Shown here: in pieces, positions 9,313 through 17,406 of the stretch | How positions within the stretch are numbered: the stretch's first letter is position 1 | Layout: each line of letters begins with the position of its first letter | NCBI GenBank assembly: GCA_003427395.1 | Contig: BFEA01000438.1 | Coordinates: forward strand, 938,490 to 961,350 | Length of the DNA: 22,861 nucleotides | Direction: 5' to 3' | Origin: Chara braunii | Taxonomy: Eukaryota > Streptophyta > Charophyceae > Charales > Characeae | The notes under the pieces: model-generated | What the model saw: only the letters and a program-made list of their open reading frames with translations | Database searches by the model: none | Told to the model about the DNA's origin: nothing | Program-made: the position numbers and the translations under genes

Positions 9313-9334
9313 CACCTGTAAACAAACCTTTTTT
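9313..9334 (+). repeat. 22-bp flanking direct repeat, right
   Basis: Identical to 8525-8546 and placed exactly where the third tandem unit stops. Confidence 0.8.
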
Positions 9335-9348
9335 GAAGATATTCTTAA

Positions 9349-9782
9349 GATACCGGGGCTATTACCCGGCTTCGACTTTTTTTTTTATACAAGAACACTG
9401 AAATTTTGTGTCCCCTAATGCTCGGATCAAAGAAGCATTCAGAAAAAAATCACCTGCCTTAGGGCCTTTCAGCAGCCCAACCCTTACCTGCCTCACCCCT
9501 TATCCCGATGTCCAATCTCTACCAGGCCTCATGCCCCCAACTGCTAGGTTACAGAGTGGCACGACCCACCCCAGAATAACCCCCACCTGCTAGGCCACAG
9601 GGCAAAGTGACCCGCCCCGGCTCCGGCCAGCGTCGACTAGGTACCAGGTGACCAAAAGACATTAGAGTGCCTTCCACCCTAGACAAACTCCCCAGATCTG
9701 TCTACCAGGTCTCATGCTCTCGTACAGCTCGAGTTACAGGGCAGCACGACCAAGGCCCAGCACCGACCAGCGTCGTTCTGGC
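9349..9782 (+). repeat. Diverged long direct repeat, right copy
   Basis: Opens GATACCGGGGCTATTACCCG. It carries three modules (9520-9575, 9586-9635, 9703-9782) of the ACCAGGYCTCA ... CCAGCGTCG type, the last ending CCAGCGTCGTTCTGGC like the left copy. An old segmental duplication or a terminal-repeat element; the sequence between modules is too diverged to decide by eye. Confidence 0.5.
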
Positions 9783-10134
9783 CTCATCTTTTCAAAAACC
9801 ACCAGGACTCAGGACTAAGACAAATAGCAGTCAAGCCACCAATCAACACCATAGCTGTAGATCTCATTATTTGTCTCCTTCATGCACTGGCTGCAGATAT
9901 CATCCCAACAAACCCCCTGAACCCTACACCGGCAAGTCTTACCACGATGAAGCCACCATCTCCACCGCTGCTGTACCCTATTACAACCCTCCAGGCTAGC
10001 CCCTTCACCACAGAGCGCATCATCTCCTGCCATCACAGCCACCACAACCCCTTGCCTCCAGCACCAAACCTTGGAATAATTTTTCAATTAAGAAAAATTA
10101 GGAAAATCAGGCACAAAAAATCCCGAAAAATCAC
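9783..10134. other. C-rich stretch, no gene seen
   Basis: Cytosine-rich with short open frames and no recognisable domain. It merges into the proline-rich remnant downstream. Confidence 0.35.
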
Positions 10135-10680
10135 ATGAACATTCCAGCGCCCACTATTCCCACAGTGAGAGGGGAAGAGGGAAAAAAACAACCCTCTCTC
10201 CCCATGGAAAATCCAGCGCCTATTGAGGTCTCAGATACATATAAAGGGGTCACAAGTGCCAAAGGGATTACTCCTCTCCCCCAAAAAACAACCGCCTGTT
10301 TGTTTACTACCTCCGCGGGAAGGCGCCCCCTCGCCTTTCCGCCCCAGTTCAAAACAGGCCCCATAATACCCCTCCTGCTCCCTCAGTCGCATACAATACC
10401 CCCTAAAGTATGCCCCCGCAGAGCAGAAGATCCCCCTTCCTTCTTGCCCCACCCCCTCCAAGCGGAACAGCCCTCTCAACTCTCACCCTGATGACATCAA
10501 CATCCCTTGTCCTCTCTCCCCAGCCGCCATAGCTGATCCGACCCGAAAATCAGTGTGGCCCAAAAAAGGACAAACCCTCAATACCGCCCTTACCCTCTCA
10601 AAGATCACACCACCCACCTTGTGTAACCCTTGCAGGGAGGGACTCCAACCCTAGAGGAGATATCCATTCCAACACCTTTG
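10135..10680 (+). pseudogene. Proline-rich broken coding remnant, unrecognised
   Basis: An open frame (10135-10491) rich in Pro, Lys and Ser ends at TGA. A plus-one frame then continues as PDDINIPCPLSPAAIADPTR and KSVWPKKGQTL to about 10675, as if one frameshift near 10485 broke a longer gene. There is no known motif. It might be the proline-rich part of a LINE ORF1 or of a retroelement gag; it might also be composition-driven openness in a C-rich strand. Confidence 0.25.
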
Positions 10681-10924
10681 AACCCGATCTCACAATATCA
10701 CAGGTTGAGACTCCCTTGCTAAAAACAACAAACTAAGTCTAATTACGTGAGTAAAAACTGTTTGAAAAATCCCACGTTGCGTTTAAAGTTTTTTACAAGT
10801 CATGCAAACGAAGTTCGAATCATGAATTTAGCATCGAATTCAGGAAATCCATCGAGATGAAGATAAGATTGAAGATAAGATTGGATAAGATTTAAAAATC
10901 CAAATAGGGAAACAAAATAGGGAA
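10681..10924. other. AT-rich spacer with a short tandem repeat
   Basis: AAGATAAGATTG-type units repeat near 10860-10890. No gene is seen. Confidence 0.4.
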
Positions 10925-11534
10925 TCGATTTTGATGTCCGAACGGACTTACGACTTCGATTTCCAAAACCCCAAGGTTCAAGAAATCACTCAGACAGTAA
11001 ATCAGGCAATACTAAGCAGAAAAACAAATCGACAATCAATTGTGTATGAGAGAAAAAATAACGATTTTAAAACCAGATCGCGAAATCAACAAGAAAAATT
11101 ACGAACTACCGATTGAGATCAACTACGAAATCAGAATTACCATCCAAGAATTTTTTTAAGAAATTCCCATATCAGGAAAAGAAAAACAAGACCTGAACCC
11201 CAAGCTCAACAAAATTAATTCATGCCTCAAGAATTTACTGGAGATTCCGTCGCTGCGTGAAGTTGCCTTAAAACACCTGAAATCTCAGTTCGTGCAATCC
11301 ATCACGTAGCGCTCCACTTTCGCAGTCCCTTTATCCAGTTGCCCTGCCGCTGTAGAGTCCAAACTCAGTCCCTGCCTCTTCCTACAGGAGGAACACGTTC
11401 GCCTCCCCATAGCCCGTGCTAATATGGCCCCTTGGCAAGCTGCACTGACCAGAAGAGATTTGGTAGGACACAATCACCTGCTTATCACTGCCCATATGCG
11501 ATTGCGTTGTGAGAAACCACGTCAATCCTGTTGA
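10925..11534 (+). pseudogene. A-rich broken coding remnant, possible LINE ORF1 or host gene
   Basis: The frame opened at 10934 (MSERTYDFDFQNPKVQEITQ) gives way near 11040 to another frame. That second frame runs to 11534 with only two internal stops, TAA (11157-11159, in a T run) and TAG (11307-11309). It reads ISGKEKQDLNPKLNKINSCL, then LKNLLEIPSLREVALKHLKS and later NMAPWQAALTRRDLVGHNHL, which look like real, helix-rich protein. TGA closes it at 11532-11534. I cannot name the family. A basic KKKERRSKKGK stretch and a proline-rich continuation lie in another frame after 11590. The order suggests an old gene with several frameshifts. Confidence 0.35.
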
Positions 11535-11944
11535 CGCCACCTCACAGAGAGTTCATTCATTCCCTGCCCAACGATCCAGAGGCCACTAAATCAAGAAGAA
11601 GGAGAGACGGAGTAAAAAGGGCAAGTATAGGGAATCCCCCACCATCGAGCCCCCGCTCACCCCAACCCCTTCTCCTCAGCACAATCCCCATTCCACTCCA
11701 TTGCAACCGACGACCTGCCATCGCCCGTCCCCCTCCTATCTTGCCTCCACGAAATCTCCAACGCACGCCATCGCACGCCATCGCCGTTTTACGCGCCCAT
11801 CATGCTACTTCGCGCCGCTCTGTTTCCTCACTTCGCTCCGCGCTCGCCTCGCCATGCCATGCTGCGTCGTGCTCCCGCGATTCCGCGATTCCTGTACCGG
11901 ACGAGGCGCAGTGCTCCCGGCCCCGCTGCGCCGCCACAACGCGT
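11535..11944. other. C-rich stretch, possible continuation of the remnant
   Basis: Open in more than one frame because it is C-rich; Pro/Ser/Arg-rich translation with no domain. It may be the decayed C terminus of the preceding remnant. Confidence 0.3.
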
Positions 11945-12022
11945 ATTGGAATAATACAGATTCATTAATTTGGACCATTTATTCTCTGTATCGTTCCAAT
12001 TTTAACGGATGTCCCGAAGGAC
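11945..12022 (-). pseudogene. U6 snRNA foldback retrocopy
   Basis: 11967-12022 is antisense U6. It has AATTTGGACCATTT (the U6 3' end), then, after loss of about 43 nt of the core, TTCTCTGTATCGTTCCAATT, then TTAACGGATGTCCCGAAGGA, the plant-type 5' end. Just before it, 11945-11960 (ATTGGAATAATACAGA) is a sense-strand U6 piece pairing with 11985-12000 at 14 of 16 positions. The result is an inverted U6 duplication. The lost core makes it non-functional. Confidence 0.75.
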
Positions 12023-12309
12023 TCACTGGGATTTTTTTCACTTATCTCTGGACGTAATTGCGGTCAGGTGGTGCATCCATGCCTGGCCATAAAAGCGGGC
12101 AGATACATGCAGGAAAGCCCTCATGTGACCATCTCCTCAGGGTTGTTGGTTTATCAGGTGCTCAATTGTTGGGCAGTTCATCTTCTGGGCAGGGTGCCTG
12201 GCAATAGACGCCCTTTTTAGGCTTTTTTTCTTTTTCCCCCCCCTCAAGGGTTGGGTTACTACTGCGGGCGGTATGGGCACCCCCGAGTAGTACCTTCGCC
12301 CTGGCGCCA
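12023..12309. other. No gene seen; contains a dispersed 18-bp motif
   Basis: GGACGTAATTGCGGTCAG near 12051 also occurs at 21960, both times near U6-derived sequence. The rest is mixed sequence with T-rich tracts. Confidence 0.45.
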
Positions 12310-12465
12310 TTTTTTAATTTTATTTCTTTTTTTTTATAAAAAATTGGGAAAAGCCTTTTTGCAAGGCCTCTATCCCGGCAGTGGTGAGAGAACTGCCAGA
12401 ATTGAGGCCTCGCCAATTCTATTGGTGGGGGAGCAGCACCTGCCTGAAACCGGGTCCACTGTCCC
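12310..12465 (-). mobile_element. 3'-tail copy T5
   Basis: Reverse complement contains CCCGGTTTC, CCACCAATAGAATTGG, CCTCAATTCTGGCAGTTCTC, ACCACTGCCGGGATAGAGG and an A-rich end (T-rich about 12310-12335 on the plus strand). It is the closest long match to T1. The first stem is broken by substitutions (AGTGGA against TCAGGC). CCAAT/ATTGG is kept. Confidence 0.75.
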
Positions 12466-12587
12466 ATACATCGCAACATTGTGACCTTCATATTTTGGTG
12501 ACACTGGCCGGAATGCAGGTTTGGGATTTTCGATGGCCGTCTAGAACCAACAAGCTCTTTGTTATCGTCATCTTATAATGAAGGAAC

Positions 12588-12716
12588 ACTGCCCCACTGG
12601 GCGTCTTTCCCAGCAAGTGGGCCCATTTCCCCGCACATGGGCCCATTTCCCAGCAAGTGCTGCTCCCGACCAATGCATTGGACTCCTGGTTCAATAACTA
12701 AATAAATAAATAAAAA
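12588..12716 (+). mobile_element. 3'-tail copy T6 with internal 20-bp tandem repeat
   Basis: Stem CTGGG (12597-12601)/CCCAG (12609-12613) with a 7-nt loop, then AGTGCTGCTCCCGACCAATG and an AAATAAATAAATAAAAA tail. Two full 20-bp units (12606-12625, 12626-12645) and a partial third share TTTCCC and GCAMRTGGGCCCA. The repeat lies inside the stem-loop region. Confidence 0.65.
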
Positions 12717-13245
12717 GGTATCGCCCAGCCCCAGAACTTGTAAGGTGGGACCCGGCACCCGATCACTTTGTGAGGTGGGACCCGTGGTGCCGGATATCAT
12801 GAAGGACTTTTCATAACTGTTTTTGGGCCAGATGTCCTCCTGTTGATTTTTCTCTCTTTGTTTTTCCCTTTTTTTTTTCAATTATGACTTCAACCTTACG
12901 ACGGTCCCAGTGCCCAAGGCGGGACATCCAACACACAAAGAGATTGATCAGAAAGATTGTCCTCATCCAAATCCAAGACACCACCAATTCTAACACCACT
13001 GGCTCGGCCCCCAAGGCTTGAAAAATCATTAACCAAAGGACACAGTGATGAGCAAAGGTTGGTGCTTCCGGTATTCTTTTGGGCCGCTGCCAGCAGTGGT
13101 ATCATCAGGGGGAGCGAAACTGTTGGAGGTGGATGAAAAACTCACCCTGTTGCGTACTTCCCCGGCTGGGTAGACATGTCGCAGGCTTCGAGGACACTTT
13201 GCACACAGAAAAAAATTACCGAGTTTTCCAAGTCCACGTCATTTA
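12717..13245. other. No confident gene; one 45-codon frame after a pyrimidine tract
   Basis: A pair of direct repeats, AGGTGGGACCCGGCACC and AGGTGGGACCCGTGGTGCC, lies at about 12742-12793. A T/C-rich tract precedes ATG at 12884 and an open frame to TGA at 13019-13021, basic at the start (MTSTLRRSQCPRRDIQHTKR). It is unrecognised and too short to call a gene. Confidence 0.35.
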
Positions 13246-13356
13246 CTACCGTCTTCACCCGAATAAGAACACCCGGTCATTATAGCTGTATTTGGGGCAA
13301 CTTTCAGACCAGATGTGGCGATATTGACAGCGATTTTATTTGGGTGAAGACGGTAG
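13246..13356. mobile_element. MITE, copy 2
   Basis: Terminal inverted repeats CTACCGTCTTCACCC and GGGTGAAGACGGTAG at the two ends; over 21 bp they differ at one position. A TA sits at each edge (13247-13248, 13354-13355). The left half (GAACACCCGGTCATTATAGC, TGTATTTGG) matches copy 1 at 6386. The right half differs beyond the terminal repeat. There is no coding capacity. Confidence 0.75.
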
Positions 13357-13637
13357 CTTTGTGTTACCTCTGCTATTTTCTGCTGTGAGAGTGTTTGCTT
13401 ACTGCGTGTGTGGCACCGTTTGCCCAGATTGTCACCATGCACAAAGGTGTTGGCTTTTTTTTTTGGTGGGGGGGGGGGGGGGGGGGGGAGGACTGCCACC
13501 TTTTTAGTTTGAAATAGGCAAAAATAAAAAAAGAAGAAAAAAAGAAAAGAAAAATAAAGACAAAGTGGCGCGGATGTCATTGTTCGAGTTTCAGAATGTG
13601 CAAGTTTAGCTGGGGGTTGAAACTGTGGGCGCCATTT
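13357..13637. other. Homopolymer-rich spacer
   Basis: No gene is seen. It has a run of 21 G at 13468-13488 preceded by T-rich sequence, and an A/AG-rich tract at about 13519-13560. The G run can form a quadruplex and is also a likely sequencing trouble spot. Confidence 0.5.
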
Positions 13638-13979
13638 TTTTTGAAGTGGCATGAATGCAGATTCATGCTCCGTTACCCCTCTCCACCGAGGTCACGAACA
13701 CGGAGGCCAAGAACCTTCACCATTTTTTTTGAAGTGGCATGTTTGCTCCTTTGCCCTAGCGTTTAGGGTGGTCGCAGCTGCAACAGAGCATGAATCTGCA
13801 TTCATGCCACTTCAAAAACGCCTTACCACCCTAAACGCTAGGGCAAAGGAGCAAACATGCCGTTACCCCTCTCCACCGAGAGAGGTAACCTCCCTTTCAG
13901 CCACTTTCGGCCGATGCTGTTCTCTGCTTGGGCCTGATGCAGGCGAACGGTGAAGGTTCTTGGCCTCCGTGTTCGTGAC
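13638..13979. repeat. Mosaic of nested inverted and direct repeats at the gag end
   Basis: Four segment pairs interlock. P, 33 bp: 13638-13670 inverted at 13786-13818. Q, 20 bp direct: 13671-13690 and 13861-13880. R, 31 bp: 13691-13721 inverted at 13949-13979, inside gag. S, 36 bp: 13737-13772 inverted at 13825-13860. All pairs look identical by eye. Such shuffling fits template switching during replication or reverse transcription; an assembly error is the alternative. Confidence 0.85.
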
Positions 13980-15044
13980 GATGATCTGCACGGCCTTGTC
14001 GAAGAGCTCCGCAGTTGTAGTGAGAGTCTCCGCAACTTGAGTCAATGCGTTGGATAATGCCAGACACGACCTCGAAATGAAGTAGTGTTTGATGGCCATA
14101 AAGCCCATTGGTACGCCCGGCGTTGACGCCAAGCATTGGAACTCGGCAATCCAATCGCCGCTCGGCAAGGTGTTCTGGTGGAACGTCAGCAACTTGTCCA
14201 TTGCTTTGGGTTCCGACGGCTCTATTTGGAACCGCTTATGCCACACCGCCTTCAGATCACCCCAACTGATCTTGGTATGTAGCTCGGAAGCCACCACCTC
14301 GTGCGTGGACAAGAGATTGTCCAACCAAGCTTGGCATGCCCCCCCCAACCGGGAGTACAAATACGCGTGTTTCTTGTCTTCACTGGTGTGGTGGAGCTCT
14401 AACTTCAGCTCAAACTTGAGCTCGAACAGGTCTGTCTTTGTAGAGTCGCATAAGATCTCTTGTCCATCGAACATCGGAATCGTCTCACGTGTTGACGTGC
14501 TCGGGCCAGCGGCGGCAGCACAGATCCGCTGCTCGAGTTGTCGAGTAACCGCTTGCTGTGCCCGTGCGCCGTTCGTGAGTGTTCCAACGTTGATCTCCAA
14601 GGCGTCGAGGCGATCGGCAGTGTTGGAGGGGCTGGCGATGGGGGCGGCGACAGGTCGTTGCTCCAGCTGCTTGAGGCGGCTGTTGACTTGCTTGACCTCG
14701 TTGTGGAGGGAATGGATGTCCTCCTGTTGTGCAATGCACGTCGCCAGGAGGTGCGTGAGGTGGGAGAGCAACAGCGAGATCTTGAGTCCGTTGTCACTGA
14801 ATGCGCCACCCTTGGCCTAGGTCCTCCATTCCGCTGCCATATTGAGTAAGGCTCTCTCCTCCCCGAATACCTTTTCGCATCGCATGTTGCGTTCTTCATC
14901 GGCAGCCTTTGCTGCTGCCTCGTCGTGCTGGCGTTGTTGTTCCAGTGCTAGCAGACGTGCTTTCTCTACATCCTGTGCCTTCTGCTTCTCTGCGGTTGCT
15001 ACCCCATCCGACCGTTGCTTGGCTTCGGTAATCAAAACCAGCAT
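13863..15044 (-). pseudogene. gag: Ty3/gypsy-type gag with one in-frame stop
   Basis: Capsid polyprotein remnant. From the ATG at 15044-15042 it reads MLVLITEAKQRSDGVATAEK and an Ala/Glu/Gln-rich coiled-coil stretch to TAG (14817-14819). The same frame then continues without another stop to 13863. After the stop come a second coiled coil (HSLHNEVKQVNSRLKQLEQR) and a retrotransposon gag domain. That domain includes AYLYSRLGGACQAWLDNLLS and, after a short gap, SWGDLKAVWHKRFQ. No zinc knuckle is present; the frame ends at the rearranged repeats. The start follows a primer-site-like sequence at 15047-15060. The TAG may be a mutation, or less likely a readthrough point. Confidence 0.8.
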
Positions 15045-15046
15045 CC

Positions 15047-15060
15047 GGGTCTGATAGGCC
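15047..15060 (-). promoter_or_regulatory. Possible primer-binding site
   Basis: Minus strand CCTATCAGACCCGG shares TATCAGA and a following C with the initiator-tRNA-Met site TGGTATCAGAGC common in gypsy elements. It stands between the LTR-like region and gag, where a primer site belongs. The first bases do not match, so it is tentative. Confidence 0.3.
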
Positions 15061-15714
15061 TCGGCCGTTTCCCCTGGCTTCTAGTCCATGACAACTGCTT
15101 GAGAGCGCGTGAGCATAGACCAGGCGAGGGAACTGCTGACGTGGCACTCTCTGCTGCTGATGTGGCGCTGTTCGGCTGCTGACATGGCACGACTGTTGGC
15201 TGATGTGTTGCTGATGTGTCACTGTTGACATAGCCCGCTGATGTAGCCCGCTGATGTAGCCCGCTGACGTTGCCCGCTGATGTTGCCTGTTGGCATGGCC
15301 TGCTGACGTGGCGACTCACCAATGTCGTGGTAGGGAGTACCCTGAGGCAGATGAGAAGGGAAGAAAGGAGGGTGTAACAACATAGGTGGGGATGGGCGGG
15401 ATTGATCGCCCAGATAAGGAGTGCAATCAGACCCGCTTTCTTCTTCAACTTCATGCATGCAACAAATGGCAAAGCACACTAGCGCCAAGCGCCCACTCAA
15501 AGTTCAGAGATATGGAAACCGAGAACACAGTTCAGATGCAAACTCGTTTCAACAGGCTATGGCGCATAAGCACATGTACATCCCAACTCTTGTCACTGTG
15601 TCCAACACCACTGTTCACACACACTCAACTTTGGATCACCCTGAATACCCCACACGTGTTCACTATATCACACACACCTACACACACACTAACACCTAAC
15701 GCTAGCTATGGCGG
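15061..15714 (-). mobile_element. Putative gypsy LTR
   Basis: Non-coding stretch between the end of pol and the start of gag on the same strand, the position of an LTR. Only one copy is in the window, so its edges cannot be set by comparison; it may begin near the GT-rich TGTTAGTGTGTGTGTAGG at about 15695. No polypurine tract is evident. Confidence 0.5.
15126..15310 (-). promoter_or_regulatory. Minisatellite of ACRTCAGC units inside the LTR-like region
   Basis: On the minus strand GGGCTACATCAGC and relatives repeat about every 15 bp. Several units read CCACGTCAGC or CAACGTCAGC, similar to plant bZIP sites (CCACGTCA). Clustered sites in an LTR would fit an enhancer; this is inference from motif form. 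Confidence 0.45.
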
Positions 15715-16153
15715 CTATGGCCGTCGGCTACTACTAACTACATCGGGAGCAGTCTCAAGCAGTTCTGTTCGTGTAAACCAGTCGTCGTCCTCTGGTTCAT
15801 GAAAAGCGAACCTGACCTTATACTGTTTTTGTGGACGACCCCTGCCTCCTGTTCGGAAGACATCTTCACCTACGATGCCGTCAATGTCATACCTTCCATC
15901 CATATCCGGAGGAATCATGAACCTCCATGATGAAAAATGTTGACTTGTGGTACAAGGCCAACTTTGACGCATGAAACACCGGGTAGGTGTGGAGGTGCGC
16001 TGGAATCTTGACTGTGTAGGACGGCCCATCCTCTCCGCCCTTGACTTCTAAGACTAGCCATGGTCCTCGGTATGCAGGCAGTAACTTTTGTGAGATGTTC
16101 TCCTCAGGAGCAAACTCTTTGGACTTGACCCAGACTAAGTCACTTGCTTGAAA
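15715..16153 (-). pseudogene. pol: Gypsy pol C terminus: integrase GPY-like and chromodomain-like modules
   Basis: Reading from 16153 down: DLVWVKSKEFAPEE, then LLPAYRGPWLVLEV, the integrase C-terminal GPY/F-type fold, then YPVFHASKL. Near 15920-15935 the frame shifts. The new frame reads MIPPDMDGRYDIDGIVGEDV, QYKVRFAFHEPEDDDWFT and ELLETAPDV. This matches the shape of a chromodomain, with strand-rich KVRF and an acidic turn before W. Such modules are thought to guide integration to heterochromatin. The stop is at about 15715. Clearly broken by the frameshift. Confidence 0.7.
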
Positions 16154-17406
16154 CTATGATGGGCGACGGTGCTTATTGGCTTGCTCTATCATTCTATGCT
16201 GGGCTTTCCTGAGGTTTTCTGTGACGGTAGCAATCTCCTTCTCGTAATGTAGTGCAAATTCCCTAGTACCGGGCGGTAGCCTTTGAAACTGATCTCGGTT
16301 CAGTCCCTCAAACGGTCTACGCGGTCTAAAGGACTTATGTAACTCATTGGGAGTGCGACAAGTCGCTAAGTGCACACTGTTACTGTATGCGCTGGCTACC
16401 TTGGGAAGCATCTCATCCCAGTTAAGCTGACCAGGTCTAATATACACTCTGAGAACTTGCTGCAGGATTTTGTTCATCTGTGCAGTCTGACTGTTAGTCT
16501 CAGGATGACGACCAGATGACATCAGCAACCTAGAGCCATAGACTCTCATCAACTCCTGCCAGTTCTGATTGGTGAACCTGGTATCTATGTCACTAACTAT
16601 TGACAGCGGGAGACCATGTTCATTGACCCAGTGATCAAAGAACTTGTCTATAACTAAATTTGTTTGTGCCTCTGCAGGTAAGGGTTACTAAATCTATCAA
16701 CTAAAACCATGACTTGGCTCTTGCCATGCCTACTCTTGACCCCAACATCCGTAAAGTCAATGGACACAAAATCTTCGGGTCCTGTGGGAATAGGCAAGGG
16801 TCTGAGAAGACCGAGAGGGGCCCGCATAGTGGTCTTATTCCGTTGGCAGACTTTGCAACTGCCTACATACTCTATGCAGTCAGCTTTTATACGTGGCCAT
16901 GTATACGCGCGTATGAGGTGGGCTAATGTCTTTTGTCAGCCGAAATGTCCCTTTGTGTCGTGGCATTCCCCTAAGATCAAACTACGGATCTCTTCATTAT
17001 CGAGAACACACAAACGGTCAGCTACGTTAGTCTTCTCAAATAGTAACCCGTCAGTAGTGCGGTAGTCTGGCTCAGACTCTGGAGACTCCTTAACTCTTTT
17101 GAGGAGACCACTATAAATAGGGTCTTGTGCATATGCCTCTTTGACTTTCTGTTGCAGGTCTCTCCCTATATCCAGATTGTGAACTATCGCTCCAAAGTAA
17201 TCAGCTCTTCTACTTACAGCGTCCGCAACTACATTATGCTTCCCTTTAACCGGATTGAGCTCAAAGTCAAACTGATCTATCTTTGCGGCTCACCTAGTAA
17301 GCTTAGGTGTCATCTAGGCCTGAGTCTTCAGCCACCTTAGTGTCTCGTGGTCCGAATAGACTTCGAAGTGTCTCCCAAGCAAGTAATGCTTCCAGTGATC
17401 TAGTGC
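16154..17406 (-). pseudogene. pol: Gypsy pol: RNase H end and integrase core, broken
   Basis: Continues pol after the TAA at 17407-17409 in the same frame: ALDHWKHYLLGRHFEVYSDH (RNase H), then ADAVSRRADYFGAI. The integrase zinc finger shows CHDTKGHFG and, after about 30 residues, CKVCQRNK. The catalytic core follows: VSIDFTDVG carries the first Asp, IVSDIDTRF the second. The third position reads HPETNSQTAQMNK, where the usual Glu is Ala (GCA, plus-strand 16481-16483). In-frame stops: TAG 17314-17316, TGA 17290-17292, TGA 16936-16938. A frameshift with loss of a few residues lies near 16680. It cannot make active integrase. Confidence 0.85.

Noticed and set aside
8857-9321. 154-codon open frame with an internally repeated peptide
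   Set aside because: It is open because the tandem DNA unit is 324 bp, a multiple of 3; the sequence is a tRNA-like non-coding repeat.
11531-11968. 145-codon Pro/Arg/Ser-rich frame as an intact gene
   Set aside because: The C-rich strand is open in several frames, there is no motif, and the frame runs into the U6 foldback.
14089-14820. 243-codon plus-strand frame
   Set aside because: Antisense shadow of gag on the minus strand, which has a clear gag domain.
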